64,000 nt of DNA, taken from the NCBI GenBank assembly GCA_007922305.1, contig ML677344.1, positions 951,479 to 1,015,478 of the forward strand, read 5' to 3'. Within the stretch, counting starts at the first letter, position 1. The number at the start of each line of letters is the position of its first letter. This DNA is from Dermatemys mawii. Lineage: Eukaryota > Chordata > Testudines > Dermatemydidae. Both the position numbers and the translations under genes were made by a program. The notes under the pieces are model-generated. The model saw only the letters and a program-made list of their open reading frames with translations. It was not told the DNA's origin and did no database searches. This document shows positions 1 through 10,911 of this stretch, in pieces.

Positions 1-1734
1 AACGCTGGCAGACAATGAGGTTGAACCTGTTGGGTGCTTCTACAGATTGGCTCATCAAGGGTCTTTATGCATGTGGATTATGTAAAGGTTTTTATTAAAA
101 CTATAAATAAATGATCTAGATTATTTTCCTGTCTGTTTTTCTGAATTTACTTTCTACAAAAATAAATACAATGTTTATAGCATTCCAAGGTTTTCTTTGC
201 TTTTTAAAAATGGATTGATTTCCAGGCCGTTTCCAGCCAGAGATCTGAAATCAGTGCTGCTAGTTAAACACGTGACTTTCCCTACAAGTCCTTTGAGGAA
301 AGTTCTCAACTCCGATGGGGTCCCGGGAAGTATTAAACTGTGAGCCAAATTGTCTCTGCATTCAAGCTACCTAGTCACTCCAGGACAGTGACTTCCCACC
401 CCTGCTAGGTTCTGCTAGAACTATGGAACCATCGAACACTAGCAGATGCGAGTGCAAGGACAGAACTTTCTCAGCAGCTGGATCCAGACAAGAGCATCTG
501 CAGCCGTGGGTAAGTGATCAGTCTGAGAAGAGTGTGAACCTACTTCATAAAGAAAACTCTTGCCAACTGGAGAGAGGTTGGAGATGAGGAAGATAGCTGC
601 TGTGTTTCCTGAATAGCTGTAGGGCAGGTGATGGGTGCAGAAAATCAAGGTCATTAACTCTTGCCAGAACCAACAATCTAAGTAGTGACCAAGCTTGGAT
701 GGGCCATGGAAGATAAAACTAGTCTCCCAAAGGGGTGCCTACCTCTGCTGGGGAAGTTTTGCACAACTCTTACCCCTCCTTGTCCTATTTATGTTACTAG
801 CCAGGATTCTCTGGACTCGGGCATCTATTAGAAGCAATAACTACTTGAAAGAGGAGGTCCTTTGTGAGTTACTTTCCAAAGGAAAGAGGAAACCTTGCTG
901 TGCTTGTATCCCATTTACTCCCCAGGAGAGGAGAGCTCGGTTTATGTAATATATAATTAAATGTGACACCTGTAACTGTTCCAAAGGCAGCAAGAAAGTT
1001 AGGTCACTTAGTGACTTATCCTCTTTTTTTAATTATCTTAATTGATTTCATGCAAATCCACCTGCTGCTCTGGCTCCCGTGTAGTGGTGCAAAGGAGAAA
1101 AGTTGCAGGGACTTCAGGCTCAGGGATGAATAATTCACCATCTGTAAATAAAACCGTATCCTGCCTTAAAACTGATCAGTGCTAGTACTCATCTGCTGCT
1201 GCTTGGGATTAGCATATGAATGAAGCCAAGGAGATGTCAAGGGAGCTGCTTGGAGTGCTTGAAACGGCCCCCTGGGTAAGACAGGGAGCTGCACCTGGTT
1301 ATGGGAGGAGAAATCTATTTAAACTGCAGCCTCATGAGCCCATTTGCAACCTCTTGAAGAGCCTTTTCCAACAGCTCTAACTTCCCAGGCCAGTAAAGTG
1401 CAGGGGCTCCCTGCTACACCTGGTGTGAAGATGTCTAGTGTTGCATAGTATCCCTTTGACAATTCTCTAAGCCTTCAACCTCTGCGCTCTAGCCCACTGT
1501 TCGAGATTGCTGCTTCCGCTGTCCACCAGCACCGGAGAGAAGAAATTCAGTCCAACTTCCTCCTTCCCCTTAACTTCACCAGCCTGTTTCTCTTGGACCG
1601 CTAGCTTTTAGAGGCAGACACTGACATGTACGGGGCCATTTTTGCACTGAGGTTACGTACGTTGGCTACTGCAAATTTGGTGCTGAGAGGAGAGGTCACC
1701 TTGTGGTGAAGGCAGTGGCATGGGATTCTGGAGA
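1..1734. other. intergenic, no gene recognised
   Basis: All frames are short and none resembles a known protein. The first 120 bases are AT-rich and contain an AATAAA-like stretch near 108-114, which could be the tail of a gene lying to the left, but nothing else supports that. No repeat family could be named with confidence in this stretch. Confidence 0.5.
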
Positions 1735-1930
1735 AGTGACTTCAGTTCCTGGCTCTGCCACACACACTCTATCTCAGTAGGCAAGTTACCTTATCTCTGT
1801 GCCTCAGGTGACAAGGCAATGCTACCTGTCTGTTGCTCTATTCTGTCCAAATCTAAGTTGTTGGAGGCTGGGACTGTCTTGCTTTGTGTACAGCACCTAG
1901 CACAATGGGGCTCTATCTGACCATCCCAGA
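1735..1930 (+). repeat. MIR/CORE-like SINE with L3-type tail
   Basis: The head resembles the MIR-type motif for a cautious clinical-style run 'ctggctctgccac' followed by 'gcaagttacctta' and 'ctgtgcctcag', and the tail has 'cagcacctagcacaatggg', a 3' end common in sauropsid SINE/L3 copies. The copy is diverged and short, so it is an old insertion. The identification is by motif memory only. Confidence 0.5.
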
Positions 1931-2109
1931 AGAGATTCTGGTCAGATAATAGCCCCTGATCCCTAGACATTTTTTTAAGTCTGCTGGTCTTTCTAACTTA
2001 CACCCAAGAGTTTTAAAAGAGCTGGCTGAGGAGCTTGCTTGCTCACTTCTGCTGATTTTCAGTAAGTTTGGAGCACTGGGGAAGCTTCAGAAACTGGAAA
2101 AATGCTAAG

Positions 2110-3515
2110 GTTGGGTCCATGATTAAAAAGGATGAATGGAATGATGTGGGTTAATTATATGCTTGTTGGCCTGACCTCAATCTCTGACAAGGTAAAGGAG
2201 CAGTTGATAATGGGACTTGATTGATCAAGAATTGAAGGAGGATAATCAACAAATCGACATGGGTTTATGATAAATAGGCCCTGTCAAGCTAATCTGATAC
2301 TTTTTTGATGAGATTAAAAGTTTGATTCAAGTATTAGTGATGATGTCATATACTTGGACTTCTGTAAGGCCTTTCACTTGGTACCGCACATTTTTGATTG
2401 AAAAACTAGATGGATACAAAATGAGCATGGCACATGTTAAATGGATTAAAAGCTGACTAACTGATAGGTCTCAGTGTAAACAGGAAATCCTCACTGAACA
2501 GGTCTGTTTCATAGACTTTAAGGTCAGAAGGGACTATTATGATGATCTAATCTGATCTAGTGGAACAGTTCTGCAGGAATCAGTTCTTGGCCCTAAGCCA
2601 TTATTAACATCTTTATCAATGAGCTGGAAGAAGGCGTAAAATCATCACTGATAAGTTTGCAGATGATACAAAAAGTGAGGCAGTGGTAAATAGAGAACAG
2701 GCTGCGGATGCAGAGCAATCTATATCAATTGGTAAACTAGGTGCAAGGAAACTATGTATTTTAATATGGCTAAATGTAAATGTCTGCATCTGGGAACAAA
2801 GCATACAGGCCATTTACAGAATGGGGGACTCTATCCCCAGCCAGCCCCACATCTTTTTTCAGTCGCTGCTTCCCAGGATTATCAGCTAATGTGAGCTCCC
2901 AGTGTGAGGCGGGGGCCAAAAGAGCTAATGGGATCCTGGGATGCATCACCAGGGGAGTCTCAAGCAGGAGCGGAGAGGTTATTTTCCCTCTGTATTTGAC
3001 ACTGAGACCACTGGAATTCTGCGTTCAGTTCTGGGGCTCACAACTGGACAATTGACAGATTGGCGAGGGTTCAGAGAGGAGCCATGAGAATGATTAAAGA
3101 ATTAGAAAACCTGCCTTATACAGATTGACTCAAGAAACTCGGTCTACTTATCTTAGCAAAGAGAAGGTTAAAGGGTGACTTAATCACAGTGTATTAAGTA
3201 TCTACATGGGGAACAAATATTTAACAGGCTCTTCAATCTAGCAGAGAGAGATCTAATGTGATCCAATGGCTGAAAGTTGAAGCTATTGAAATTCAGGTTG
3301 GAAATAAGCCGTGAATTTTTAAGTGAGTAATTAGCCATTGGAACAATTTTCTGAGGCTCTTGGTCCATTCTCTATCACTGACAATTTTCACATCAAGATT
3401 GGATTTTTTTTTTCTGAAAACTGCTCTAGGAATTATTCTGGGGCCAGTCTCTGGCCTGTGCTATACAGGCAGTCAGGTAGGATGATTAGTGGTACTTTCT
3501 GGCCTTGGAATCTAG
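2110..3515 (+). repeat. degenerate CR1/L3-type LINE fragment, sense +
   Basis: Conceptual translation on the plus strand gives broken reverse-transcriptase pieces, for example a YLDFCKAF-like block near 2350 and an INELEE-like block near 2615, followed by the LINE 3' region (a 'ggttcagagaggagccatgag' type block near 3068) and the common tail 'ctggccttggaatct' near 3500. Stops and frameshifts are frequent, so it is a dead, old copy. A second tail-like piece at 2510-2560 suggests more than one fragment is joined here. Confidence 0.65.
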
Positions 3516-4019
3516 CAATCTCTCAGTGCTATGACCATTTATCTCCATTGGGAAATCTAGTGTTTATTGCCCAGGGTTATTGAGAAGTCAGCCTTAGTAG
3601 TAGATTATCCACCATCTGAGCTGTGATGCTAGGTGGTAGGGTTGTGCCAGCCATTGATGTTAGCTTCACAGTCTCTCCTTTTAAAGTATTCAACCATCTT
3701 GTAAAACTCTAGGGCGGGAAGGGTTATTTCTCCTGTTTATATTTACTGTGTTTAAGACCCTTCCTAAAGGTGGTGGTGGTAAGAAACAGGAAAAAGATAA
3801 ATGTCCCATAAACAGCAGAGGGCAAAGATGGAATGCCTGGTTCTGAAAGGTGAGATTAATTGTTTCTGATACACGGTGTGTTCTGGCTTTGAAGGATCCC
3901 AAGGTGCACTGTTGGTACCAGTGAAGTGCCTGTTTTGTGGTTAACTGATTCTTGTAGTTAGTTATGTTGTGATAGCACCTAGAGGCCACAGCTGGGATCA
4001 GGCTCCGTTGGACAAGGCA
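3516..4019. other. spacer between LINE fragments
   Basis: No gene is visible. Positions about 3955-4019 resemble the 3' tail seen in L3/MIR-like elements ('gtgatagcacctagaggcc'). The rest carries no motif I recognise. Confidence 0.4.
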
Positions 4020-4470
4020 CAGTATAGGGGAATGGAACAGCTTCCATATGAGGAGAGAGTAAATGACTGGTGTGGAGAAAGTAAATAAGGAAGTGTTGTT
4101 TACTCTTCATAACACAAGAACTAGGGGTCACTCAATGGAATTAATAGGCAGCAGGTTTAAAACAAAAGGAAGTATTTCTTCACATAATGCACAGTCAACC
4201 TGTGCAACTCCTTGCCAGAGGATGTTGTGAAGACCAGACTACAACAGGGTTAAAAAAGAACTAGATAAATTCATGGAGCATGGGTCCATCAATAGCTATT
4301 AGCCAGGATGGGCAGGAATGGTGTCCCTAGCTTCTGTTTGCCAGAAGCTGGGAATGGGCGACAGGATGGAGCACTTGATGACCTGTTCTGTTTCCTCTGG
4401 GGCACCTGGCATTGCCCACTGTTGGAAGACCAGATACTGGTCTAGCTGGACTTTTTGTCTCACCTAGAAT
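4020..4470 (+). repeat. LINE 3'-end fragment, sense +
   Basis: The block contains the CR1-type terminal translation core ('gaacagcttccatatgagga', 'cacaagaactaggggtcac', 'ccaggatgggcaggaatggt') in the order expected of the 3' end of a CR1/L2-like LINE. It is truncated at its 5' end and ends near the duplicated 'accagatactgg' motif. No intact frame remains. Confidence 0.65.
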
Positions 4471-4907
4471 AGTCATTATGTGCTTAAGCACATCATAAGA
4501 AACAGTCCATATCTCAAAGAGAAGACTGGAGAAGGTGTTATTCCTACTTCACGCACAGGCTTGGAGACTGTGACTTGCCCAATGTTACGCAAGATCTTGG
4601 TTCTATAATTCCAACTCTGCCACAGACTATCTGAAGCCTTCGCCGCTGCCTTAGCCACCAGCCTTGATTCCTGTTGAACAGCCGATGACAATGCAGCAAT
4701 GGGGGAGTGTGAGAGCTGACAGTTCAGATATTGATCTTCGTGAGGGTCTTAAGAGTTTTTATTTCCTTGCTAAATGACAAAACACTGCTGCTATTAGCAT
4801 ATTAGTGCTATTCACATGGGCTGTTTGCAAAATCAGGCAAAGACATTAAAGTGCTACTTGCTGGTCTATTCTGAAGATTTCCTGTCCATTTCTTTTTCAC
4901 CCGATAC
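4471..4907. other. spacer, nothing recognised
   Basis: No coding frame or named repeat could be supported here. Part of 4540-4680 ('gactgtgacttgcccaatg', 'ctgccacagactatctgaa') weakly recalls an antisense MIR-like SINE. Confidence 0.35.
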
Positions 4908-5262
4908 AGCACAAAACCTATGAACGACCATACTGGATCAGATCAGTGGTCCAGCTAGCCCAGTATCCTGCCTCCTGCCAGTGGTCAGTGCCAAATGATT
5001 CAGAGGAAATGGCAATCATCGAGTGATCAGGCCCTGGAGTCCAGTCCCAGCTTCTCGCAGCTGGGAGTTTAGGGACACCCAATTTAGGGACCTATTCTCC
5101 AGGAATTTATATCGTTCTTTTTTGAACCCAGTTATAGTTCTGTCCTTGAACATCCCCTGCCAATGAGTTCCCCAGTTTGACTGTGTATTGTGTGAAGAAG
5201 AACTTTGTTTTAAACATAGTCTATTAATTTCATCACATGTTGTGTCGGTGGGGTACACACAT
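4908..5262 (-). repeat. LINE fragment, antisense
   Basis: Plus-strand text such as 'ggtccagctagcccagtatc' and 'tgtgtgaagaagaactttgt' is the complement of the CR1-like LINE 3' region, and the same blocks recur at 13800-14100. The piece is truncated and without an open frame. Confidence 0.65.
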
Positions 5263-6035
5263 CCCTGGGGGCATGCAGGGGTCTTCTGGGGGGACCATCA
5301 ACCCGTCTAGATATTTGCCTAGTTTTACAACAAGCTACATAAAAAGCACGAGGGAAGTCAGTAAAAACTAAAATTTCATACAGCCACTCGTTTATACTGC
5401 TCTAGATGAGACGCTGAAATGGAAGTACGGTTTGAACCTCTCTAATCCAGCAACATCCGTGGTCCGGCAGAGGCACCGACTCTGTGGGCCAAGCTCCCTC
5501 TACTCCCCCATGCCTCTCACGCGCTAGTGGCCCTGCACTTACCAACTTCTCCCTCCCTCCCTGCGCTTCTGGAGTGCTGCAAACAGCTGATTCACGGTGT
5601 TCAAGCTCTGGGAGGGAGGGGGAGGATCTGGGGCTGGTGGTTGGTACCCAAGGTGAGGGACTAGGACCAGCAGCTTTGTGCAAAGCCTGTGGGTGCTGCA
5701 GCATCCCCGTGCCTTTACTTCCCCTACCTATGGAGACCCGCTGGCACTTTTTGCCTTGACCTCATGTGGTTTGGCAAATTCTCTGGTTCGGCACCGGTCA
5801 TGTCCTGATTGTGCTGGACTAGACGTTCAACCTGTACAACATTTATATTCTAATTTATTTTATAATTGTATGGTAAAGAGGAAGTAAGGCATTTTTCAGT
5901 GAGTGTGCTGAGATGCTTTTTCGTATTTTGTCTGATTTTCTTAAGCTGTTTTTAAGTGAAGTGAGACTTAGTGGTACACAAGACAAATTGGACGCCTGAA
6001 AGGGATACAGATGTCTGGAAAGGTTGAGAGCCACT
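5263..6035. other. spacer, unclassified repeat-like DNA
   Basis: No gene. GC content rises around 5440-5720, and the long frames there overlap one another on both strands, as chance frames in GC-rich DNA do. The block may be an old non-autonomous element separating two antisense LINE pieces (4908-5262 and 6036-7380), but I saw no clear terminal repeats. Confidence 0.35.
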
Positions 6036-7380
6036 GTCATGTGAAGGGGTAAATAACACTTTGCTATACATTTTCTCCACATGATTCATGATTTTGTAGA
6101 CCTCTAGTATATCCACCATTAATAGTCTCTTTTCTAGTTCCATTCTTTTCCATCTCTCCTCATATGGAAGCTGTTCCATATCCCTAATCAGATGTTGCTC
6201 TTCTCTGCACTTTTCCCAATATTAATTGTCTTTTTTGAGATAGGGCAACTAGAACTGCATACAGTATCCGAAGTGTGGGTGTACAATAGATTTGATATTT
6301 TGTTTTATCAGCTTTCCTAATGGTTCCTATCTTTTTTGACTGCCATTGCACACTGACCAGCAGATGTTTTCGGACTTGAAGATCTGTTTCTTGGTAACAG
6401 CTAATTTCGATCCCAGCATTTTGTATGTGTAGTTGGGGTTATATTTTTTGAATGTGCATTACTTTGCATTTATTAACACTGAATTTCTTTGCAGTTTGCT
6501 TTGGATTTATAATTTTTGTATTTGCAAATTTTGCCATCTCATTATTCTTCCCTTTTCCAGATCATTCATGAATATGTCAAACAGCACTGGTCCCGGTATA
6601 GACTTCTGTGGGAACCCTACTAATTACCTTTAACCTATCTTTCTTCTCTTATCCTATGACTGCTTACTTTGCTTAAGAGCCTTTGGTGAGGGACCTTGTC
6701 AAAGGCTTTCTGAAAATCCAAGTACACTGTGTCCTCTGGATCACCCTTATTCATGTGCTTGTTGACCCCACTCTCTGCCAGGAATTCAGAGAGATTGAGG
6801 CACAATTTCCCTTTATAAAAGCTCTATTGACTCTTCAACAAATCATGTTCCTCTATGTGTTGGATAATTGTCGACTTTCCTGTAGTTTCAACCAATTTGC
6901 CTGGTACTGAAGTTAGGCTTACTGGCCTGTAACTGCCAGGATCACCTCTGGAGCCTTTAAAAAAATAATAATAATAATAATAAAAAAAAAATCAATGTTA
7001 CATTAGCCACTCTACAGTCATCTGGTTCAGAGACCGATTTAAGCAATCGGTTACATACCCAAGTGAATAGTTCTGCAATTTCACATTTGAATTCCCTCAG
7101 ACCCTTTGGGTGAATCCCATCTCGTCTGGTGATTTATTAGTGTTTAATTTATCAATTTGTTTCCAAACCTCCATTTGGGACAGTTCCTCAGATTTGTCAC
7201 CTAAAAAGAATGGTTCAGGTGTGGGATTCTCCCTCGCATCCTCTGCAATAAAGAGCGATATAGACTAGAAAATTCATTTAGCTGCTCTGAAATGGTCTTG
7301 TCTTGAGTGCTCCTTTAGCACCTCAAGTGTCCAGTGGCCTTACTGCTTGTTTGACAGGCTTTCTGCTTGTGATATCTGTA
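6036..7380 (-). repeat. degenerate LINE, antisense, left of solo LTR
   Basis: This is the complement of a CR1/L3-type reverse-transcriptase region ('tcctcatatggaagctgttc', 'gggaccttgtcaaaggcttt', 'caaccaatttgcctggtact'). An (ATA)n/A-rich microsatellite lies at about 6958-6990. The same LINE continues at 8567 after a solo LTR, so both parts were one insertion. Frames are broken throughout. Confidence 0.7.
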
Positions 7381-8566
7381 TGTGAGGGGTTGGATCACAG
7401 AAACCCCTTTGGGAACTGCCTTCTGATGTGCCAAGACTACCTCTGAGTCCATTTTCCCTGGCAGCTTAGGACTTCAGCGTCCTGTCTGATTTGAGCCAGA
7501 CACGCTAGCCTGCTACAAACACAGACAGCGTCCCCCACAATGCTGCAGGCTTACCTGAAAACAGTTTAAGAAGTATTCCTGTCTCCAACACTCAGATACC
7601 CAACTCCCAGTGAGACCCAAACCTCAAATAAATCCATTTTACCCTGAATAAAGCTTATAAAGAATAAACTTTTATAAATTGTTTGCCCTCTAGGACACTG
7701 ACAGATATACACAGCTGTTTCCCTGTCCAGATAGTAATATATACTCTGGGTTAATTAATAAGTAAAAAGTGATTTTATTAAATGCAAAAAGTAGGATTTA
7801 AGTGGTTCCAAGTAATAACAGACACATCAACGTGAATTACCAAGCAAAATAAAACACGCAAGTCTAAGCTTAATCCAGTAAGAAATTGATTACATATGAA
7901 ATCTCACCCTCAGATGTTCCAGTAAGCTTTTTACAGACTAGCCTCCTCATAATCTGAGTCCAGTGATCACTCACATGCCTCTGGTTACTGTCCTTTGTTC
8001 CAGATTCTTTCAGCTGTTCCTTGAGGGTGGAGAAGTTCTCTTGAGCCAGCTGAAGACAAAATGGAAGGGTCTCCCAGGACTTTATATAGTTCTCTTGTGA
8101 ATGGATACCCCTCATTCCCCCTGTCTAGAAACCCAGCTACAAGATGGAGTTTTGGCGTCACATGGGAAAGTCACATGTCCATGCATGACTCAGAACTTAC
8201 AGGTAACAGCCATTGTTCACATGCTACCTTAAACGTCTCAGATAGACTTATGTGGATTGGAGTGTTCCAAGGTCCATTGTCCGTTAAGTGTTTCTTGATT
8301 GGGTACATAACTTGCACATTCCTTTCTTAAGAAGCTGACCAAATGCTTTACTAAGGCTACTTACAATCAAACAAGTACACAGCCAATATTCATAACTTCA
8401 AATACACAAACGATACATGCATACAAATAGGATGAATAGATTCAGTAGATCACAACCTTTGCAGAGAGATGTTACATGGCAGATGTATTACTAAACATAT
8501 TCCAGTTATGTCATATTTACTCTCATAAGCATATTTCCATGAAGCGTTATTGGGTGCAATGACACA
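7381..8566 (-). mobile_element. solo LTR, family A, inside LINE
   Basis: On the minus strand the block starts TGTGTCATTG and ends CCCTCACA, the TG...CA ends of an LTR. The flanking five bases CTGTA (7376-7380) and CAGTA (8567-8571) look like a slightly decayed target-site duplication. It is about 1.19 kb and is homologous along its length, in opposite orientation, to 18036-19163. The LINE around it reads continuously when the LTR is removed. No internal retroviral genes remain, so this is a solo LTR left by recombination. Confidence 0.75.
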
Positions 8567-9420
8567 CAGTAAAAAATTCAGTTAGTTTTTGTGTCTTTAG
8601 CTAGTTGCTTCTCAAATTCTTCTTTGGCCTGCCCAGTTATACTTGACTTGCCTGAGTTTTGGCTTCTTTGTTTTCCTCCGTGGGTTTTGACTTCCAATTT
8701 GTAAAGGGCACCTTTTTGCCTTTAACCTCCCTTTTTTACTCTTCAGTTTAACCAAGTAATATTTTTTTATCCTTTTTATAAAAAATTGGGGTATAAATTT
8801 AGTTTGAGCCTCTATTCTGGAGTTTGAGGCATTTCACCCTTGTGCCTGCTCTTTTTAGTTGCCATTTAACTAGTTTGAAGTGAAATGCTGTGATGGGATT
8901 CTTTGGCATTTTCCCCCTTACAAGGACGTTAAATTTAGATTATGGTCGCTGTTACTGAGCGGTTCAGCTATCATTCCCTCCTGGGCCAGATCCTGTGCTC
9001 AACCTGGGACTTAATCAAGAATTGCCTCTCCCTGTCTGCATTCCAGGACTAGCTGTTCTAAGAAGCAGTCATTAATAGTGTCTAGATAGGTTAGGTCTGC
9101 ATCCCGGCCTCAGATAACATGTCCCCAGCCAATGGGAGAGAGGTGAAATTCCCCATACTTACTGCGTTTTTCTGCCTTTGTAGTCTCTCACCTCCCTGAA
9201 CACAGTCCCCTTCGCTATCCTGCTCAGGTGGTCAGCAGTATATTCCTATGGCTATGCACTTCCTAGTCAAGCCTAGCATTGCTGCACATAGAGATTGTAT
9301 GGGACAGTTTGATTTTTTTACAAATATTTTTACTCTGACTCTTTTTCACACAGCGGTGCCCCTCCCCGACCAGCATGACCTGCTCTGTCATTCTGACATG
9401 TCGCCCATCTGCCAGGTGGA
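8567..9420 (-). repeat. degenerate LINE, antisense, right of solo LTR
   Basis: This continues the antisense LINE of 6036-7380 towards its 5' side ('gttagtttttgtgtctttag', 'aggtgaaattccccatactt', 'cccctccccgaccagcatga'). It is truncated near 9420. No open coding frame of the LINE survives. Confidence 0.6.
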
Positions 9421-9770
9421 GTTGGCAGCAACAAGGGCTGGGTTCAATATCAAGGGCTTTTCTCTTAAGCCTACAAAACAGAACTGGCTCGAGCCCCTGC
9501 CCTGTACTCGGGGAAATTCCTCCATGGGCGCTGGGTGTCGCAGGCAGAAGGAGGCTGTGCCTCCCCAAGCAGCCTAGTGTAGCCCTGCCCGTGCTCTGCC
9601 CCTAGGCCAGGCTCCCTCTCTGTGAGTTCCAAGGGAAGGGGCAGAAGCAGAGGGAGGGAAAAGGGGGGGGGGTCTACTCTCCCCGCATGGCTGGGTCATT
9701 GGCTGTCCATACTTAACACCATCCTTAAGGGCCTCTGAGAGGCCATATTTCCTCACTCAAGCATTGAGTC
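9421..9770. other. spacer, nothing recognised
   Basis: No gene. A G-run lies at about 9664-9673. The bases just before 9771, together with those after 13517, look like one older sequence that was split by the Penelope-like insertion. Confidence 0.4.
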
Positions 9771-9781
9771 AGTGCATAACA

Positions 9782-10911
9782 AGAAGTGACAAAGAGTCCT
9801 GTGGCACCTTAAAGACTAACTGAAATTTTTTCAGAGCATGAGCTTTCGTGGGCTAATACCCACTTCGTCGGATGCATGCAGTGGAAGTATCCAGGGGCAG
9901 GTATAAATAGGTAGGCAAGAACCAGGTGGGAGATAACAAGGTTAGTCCAATCAGGCTGAACCAGCTTGTTATCTCTAATCAGGGAGGGTGAGGTGTTCCT
10001 CTAGCAGCTGAACTGGAGGTGTGAATAGCGAGAGAAGAGAAGCTGCTTTTGTAGTTAGCTAACCATTCAAAATCTCTATTCAGTCCCAAATTGATTGTGT
10101 CAAATTTGCAAATGAATTGCAGCTCTGCAGTCTCTCTTTGCAGTCTGGACTTGAAGTTTTTTTGCTGCAAAATGCTGACCTTTAAATCTTCTATGGTGTG
10201 TCCGGTGAGGTTGAAGTGCTCTCCTACAGGTTTTTGAATATTGCCATTCCTGATATCTGATTTGTGTCCATTTATCCTTTTTCGTAGGGACTGTCCAGTT
10301 TGGCCGATGTACATAGCAGAGGGACATTGCTGGCACATAATGGCGTATATTACATTGGTAGATGTGCAGGTGAATGAACCAGTGATGGTGTGGCTGATCT
10401 GGTTTGGTCCTGTGATGGTGTTGCTGGTGTAGATGTGTGGGCAGAGTTGGCATCGAGGTTTATTGCATGGATTGGTTCCTGAGTTAGAGTTGTTATGGCG
10501 CGGTGTGCTGTTGCTGGTGAGAATATGCTTGAGGTTAGCAGGTTGTCTGTAGGCCAGGACTGGCCTGCCTCCCAGGGCCTGTGAAAGTGAGGGATTGTTG
10601 TCCAGGATGGGTTGTAGGTCACTGATGATGCGTTGGAGAGGCTTTAACTGAGGACTGTAGGTGATGGCCAGTGGTGTTCTGTTGTTTTCTTTCTTGGGCT
10701 TGTCTTGCAGCAGCAGGCTTCTGGGTACACATCTGGCTCTGTTGATCTGTGTCCTTATTTCCTTGTGCGGGTATTGTAGTTTTGAGAAAGCTTGGTGGAG
10801 ATCTTGTAGGTGTTGGTCTCTGTCTGAGGGGTTGGAGCAAATATGATTGTACCTCGGTGCTTGGCTGTAGACAATGGATCGTGTGGTGTGCCCGGGGTGG
10901 AAGCTGGTGGC
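9782..10911 (-). repeat. left 1.13-kb inverted arm of PLE
   Basis: Pairs with 12338-13467: position x on the left corresponds to 23249 minus x on the right. Segments compared by eye were identical. The arm includes the PLE 3' non-coding region with the hammerhead-like motif, and the coding region for the C-terminal third of the protein with the GIY-YIG domain. Confidence 0.92.
9834..9878 (-). ncRNA. hammerhead-ribozyme-like motif, PLE left arm
   Basis: Exact inverted partner of the motif at 13371-13415, on the minus strand, which is the coding strand of the full-length copy. It lies downstream of the stop codon in the 3' non-coding region. The same core change and extra A are present, so both copies have the same predicted weakness. 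Confidence 0.6.

Noticed and set aside
9263..9605. Overlapping frames of about 100 codons on both strands
   Set aside because: Mutually overlapping frames in old repeat DNA without family motifs.
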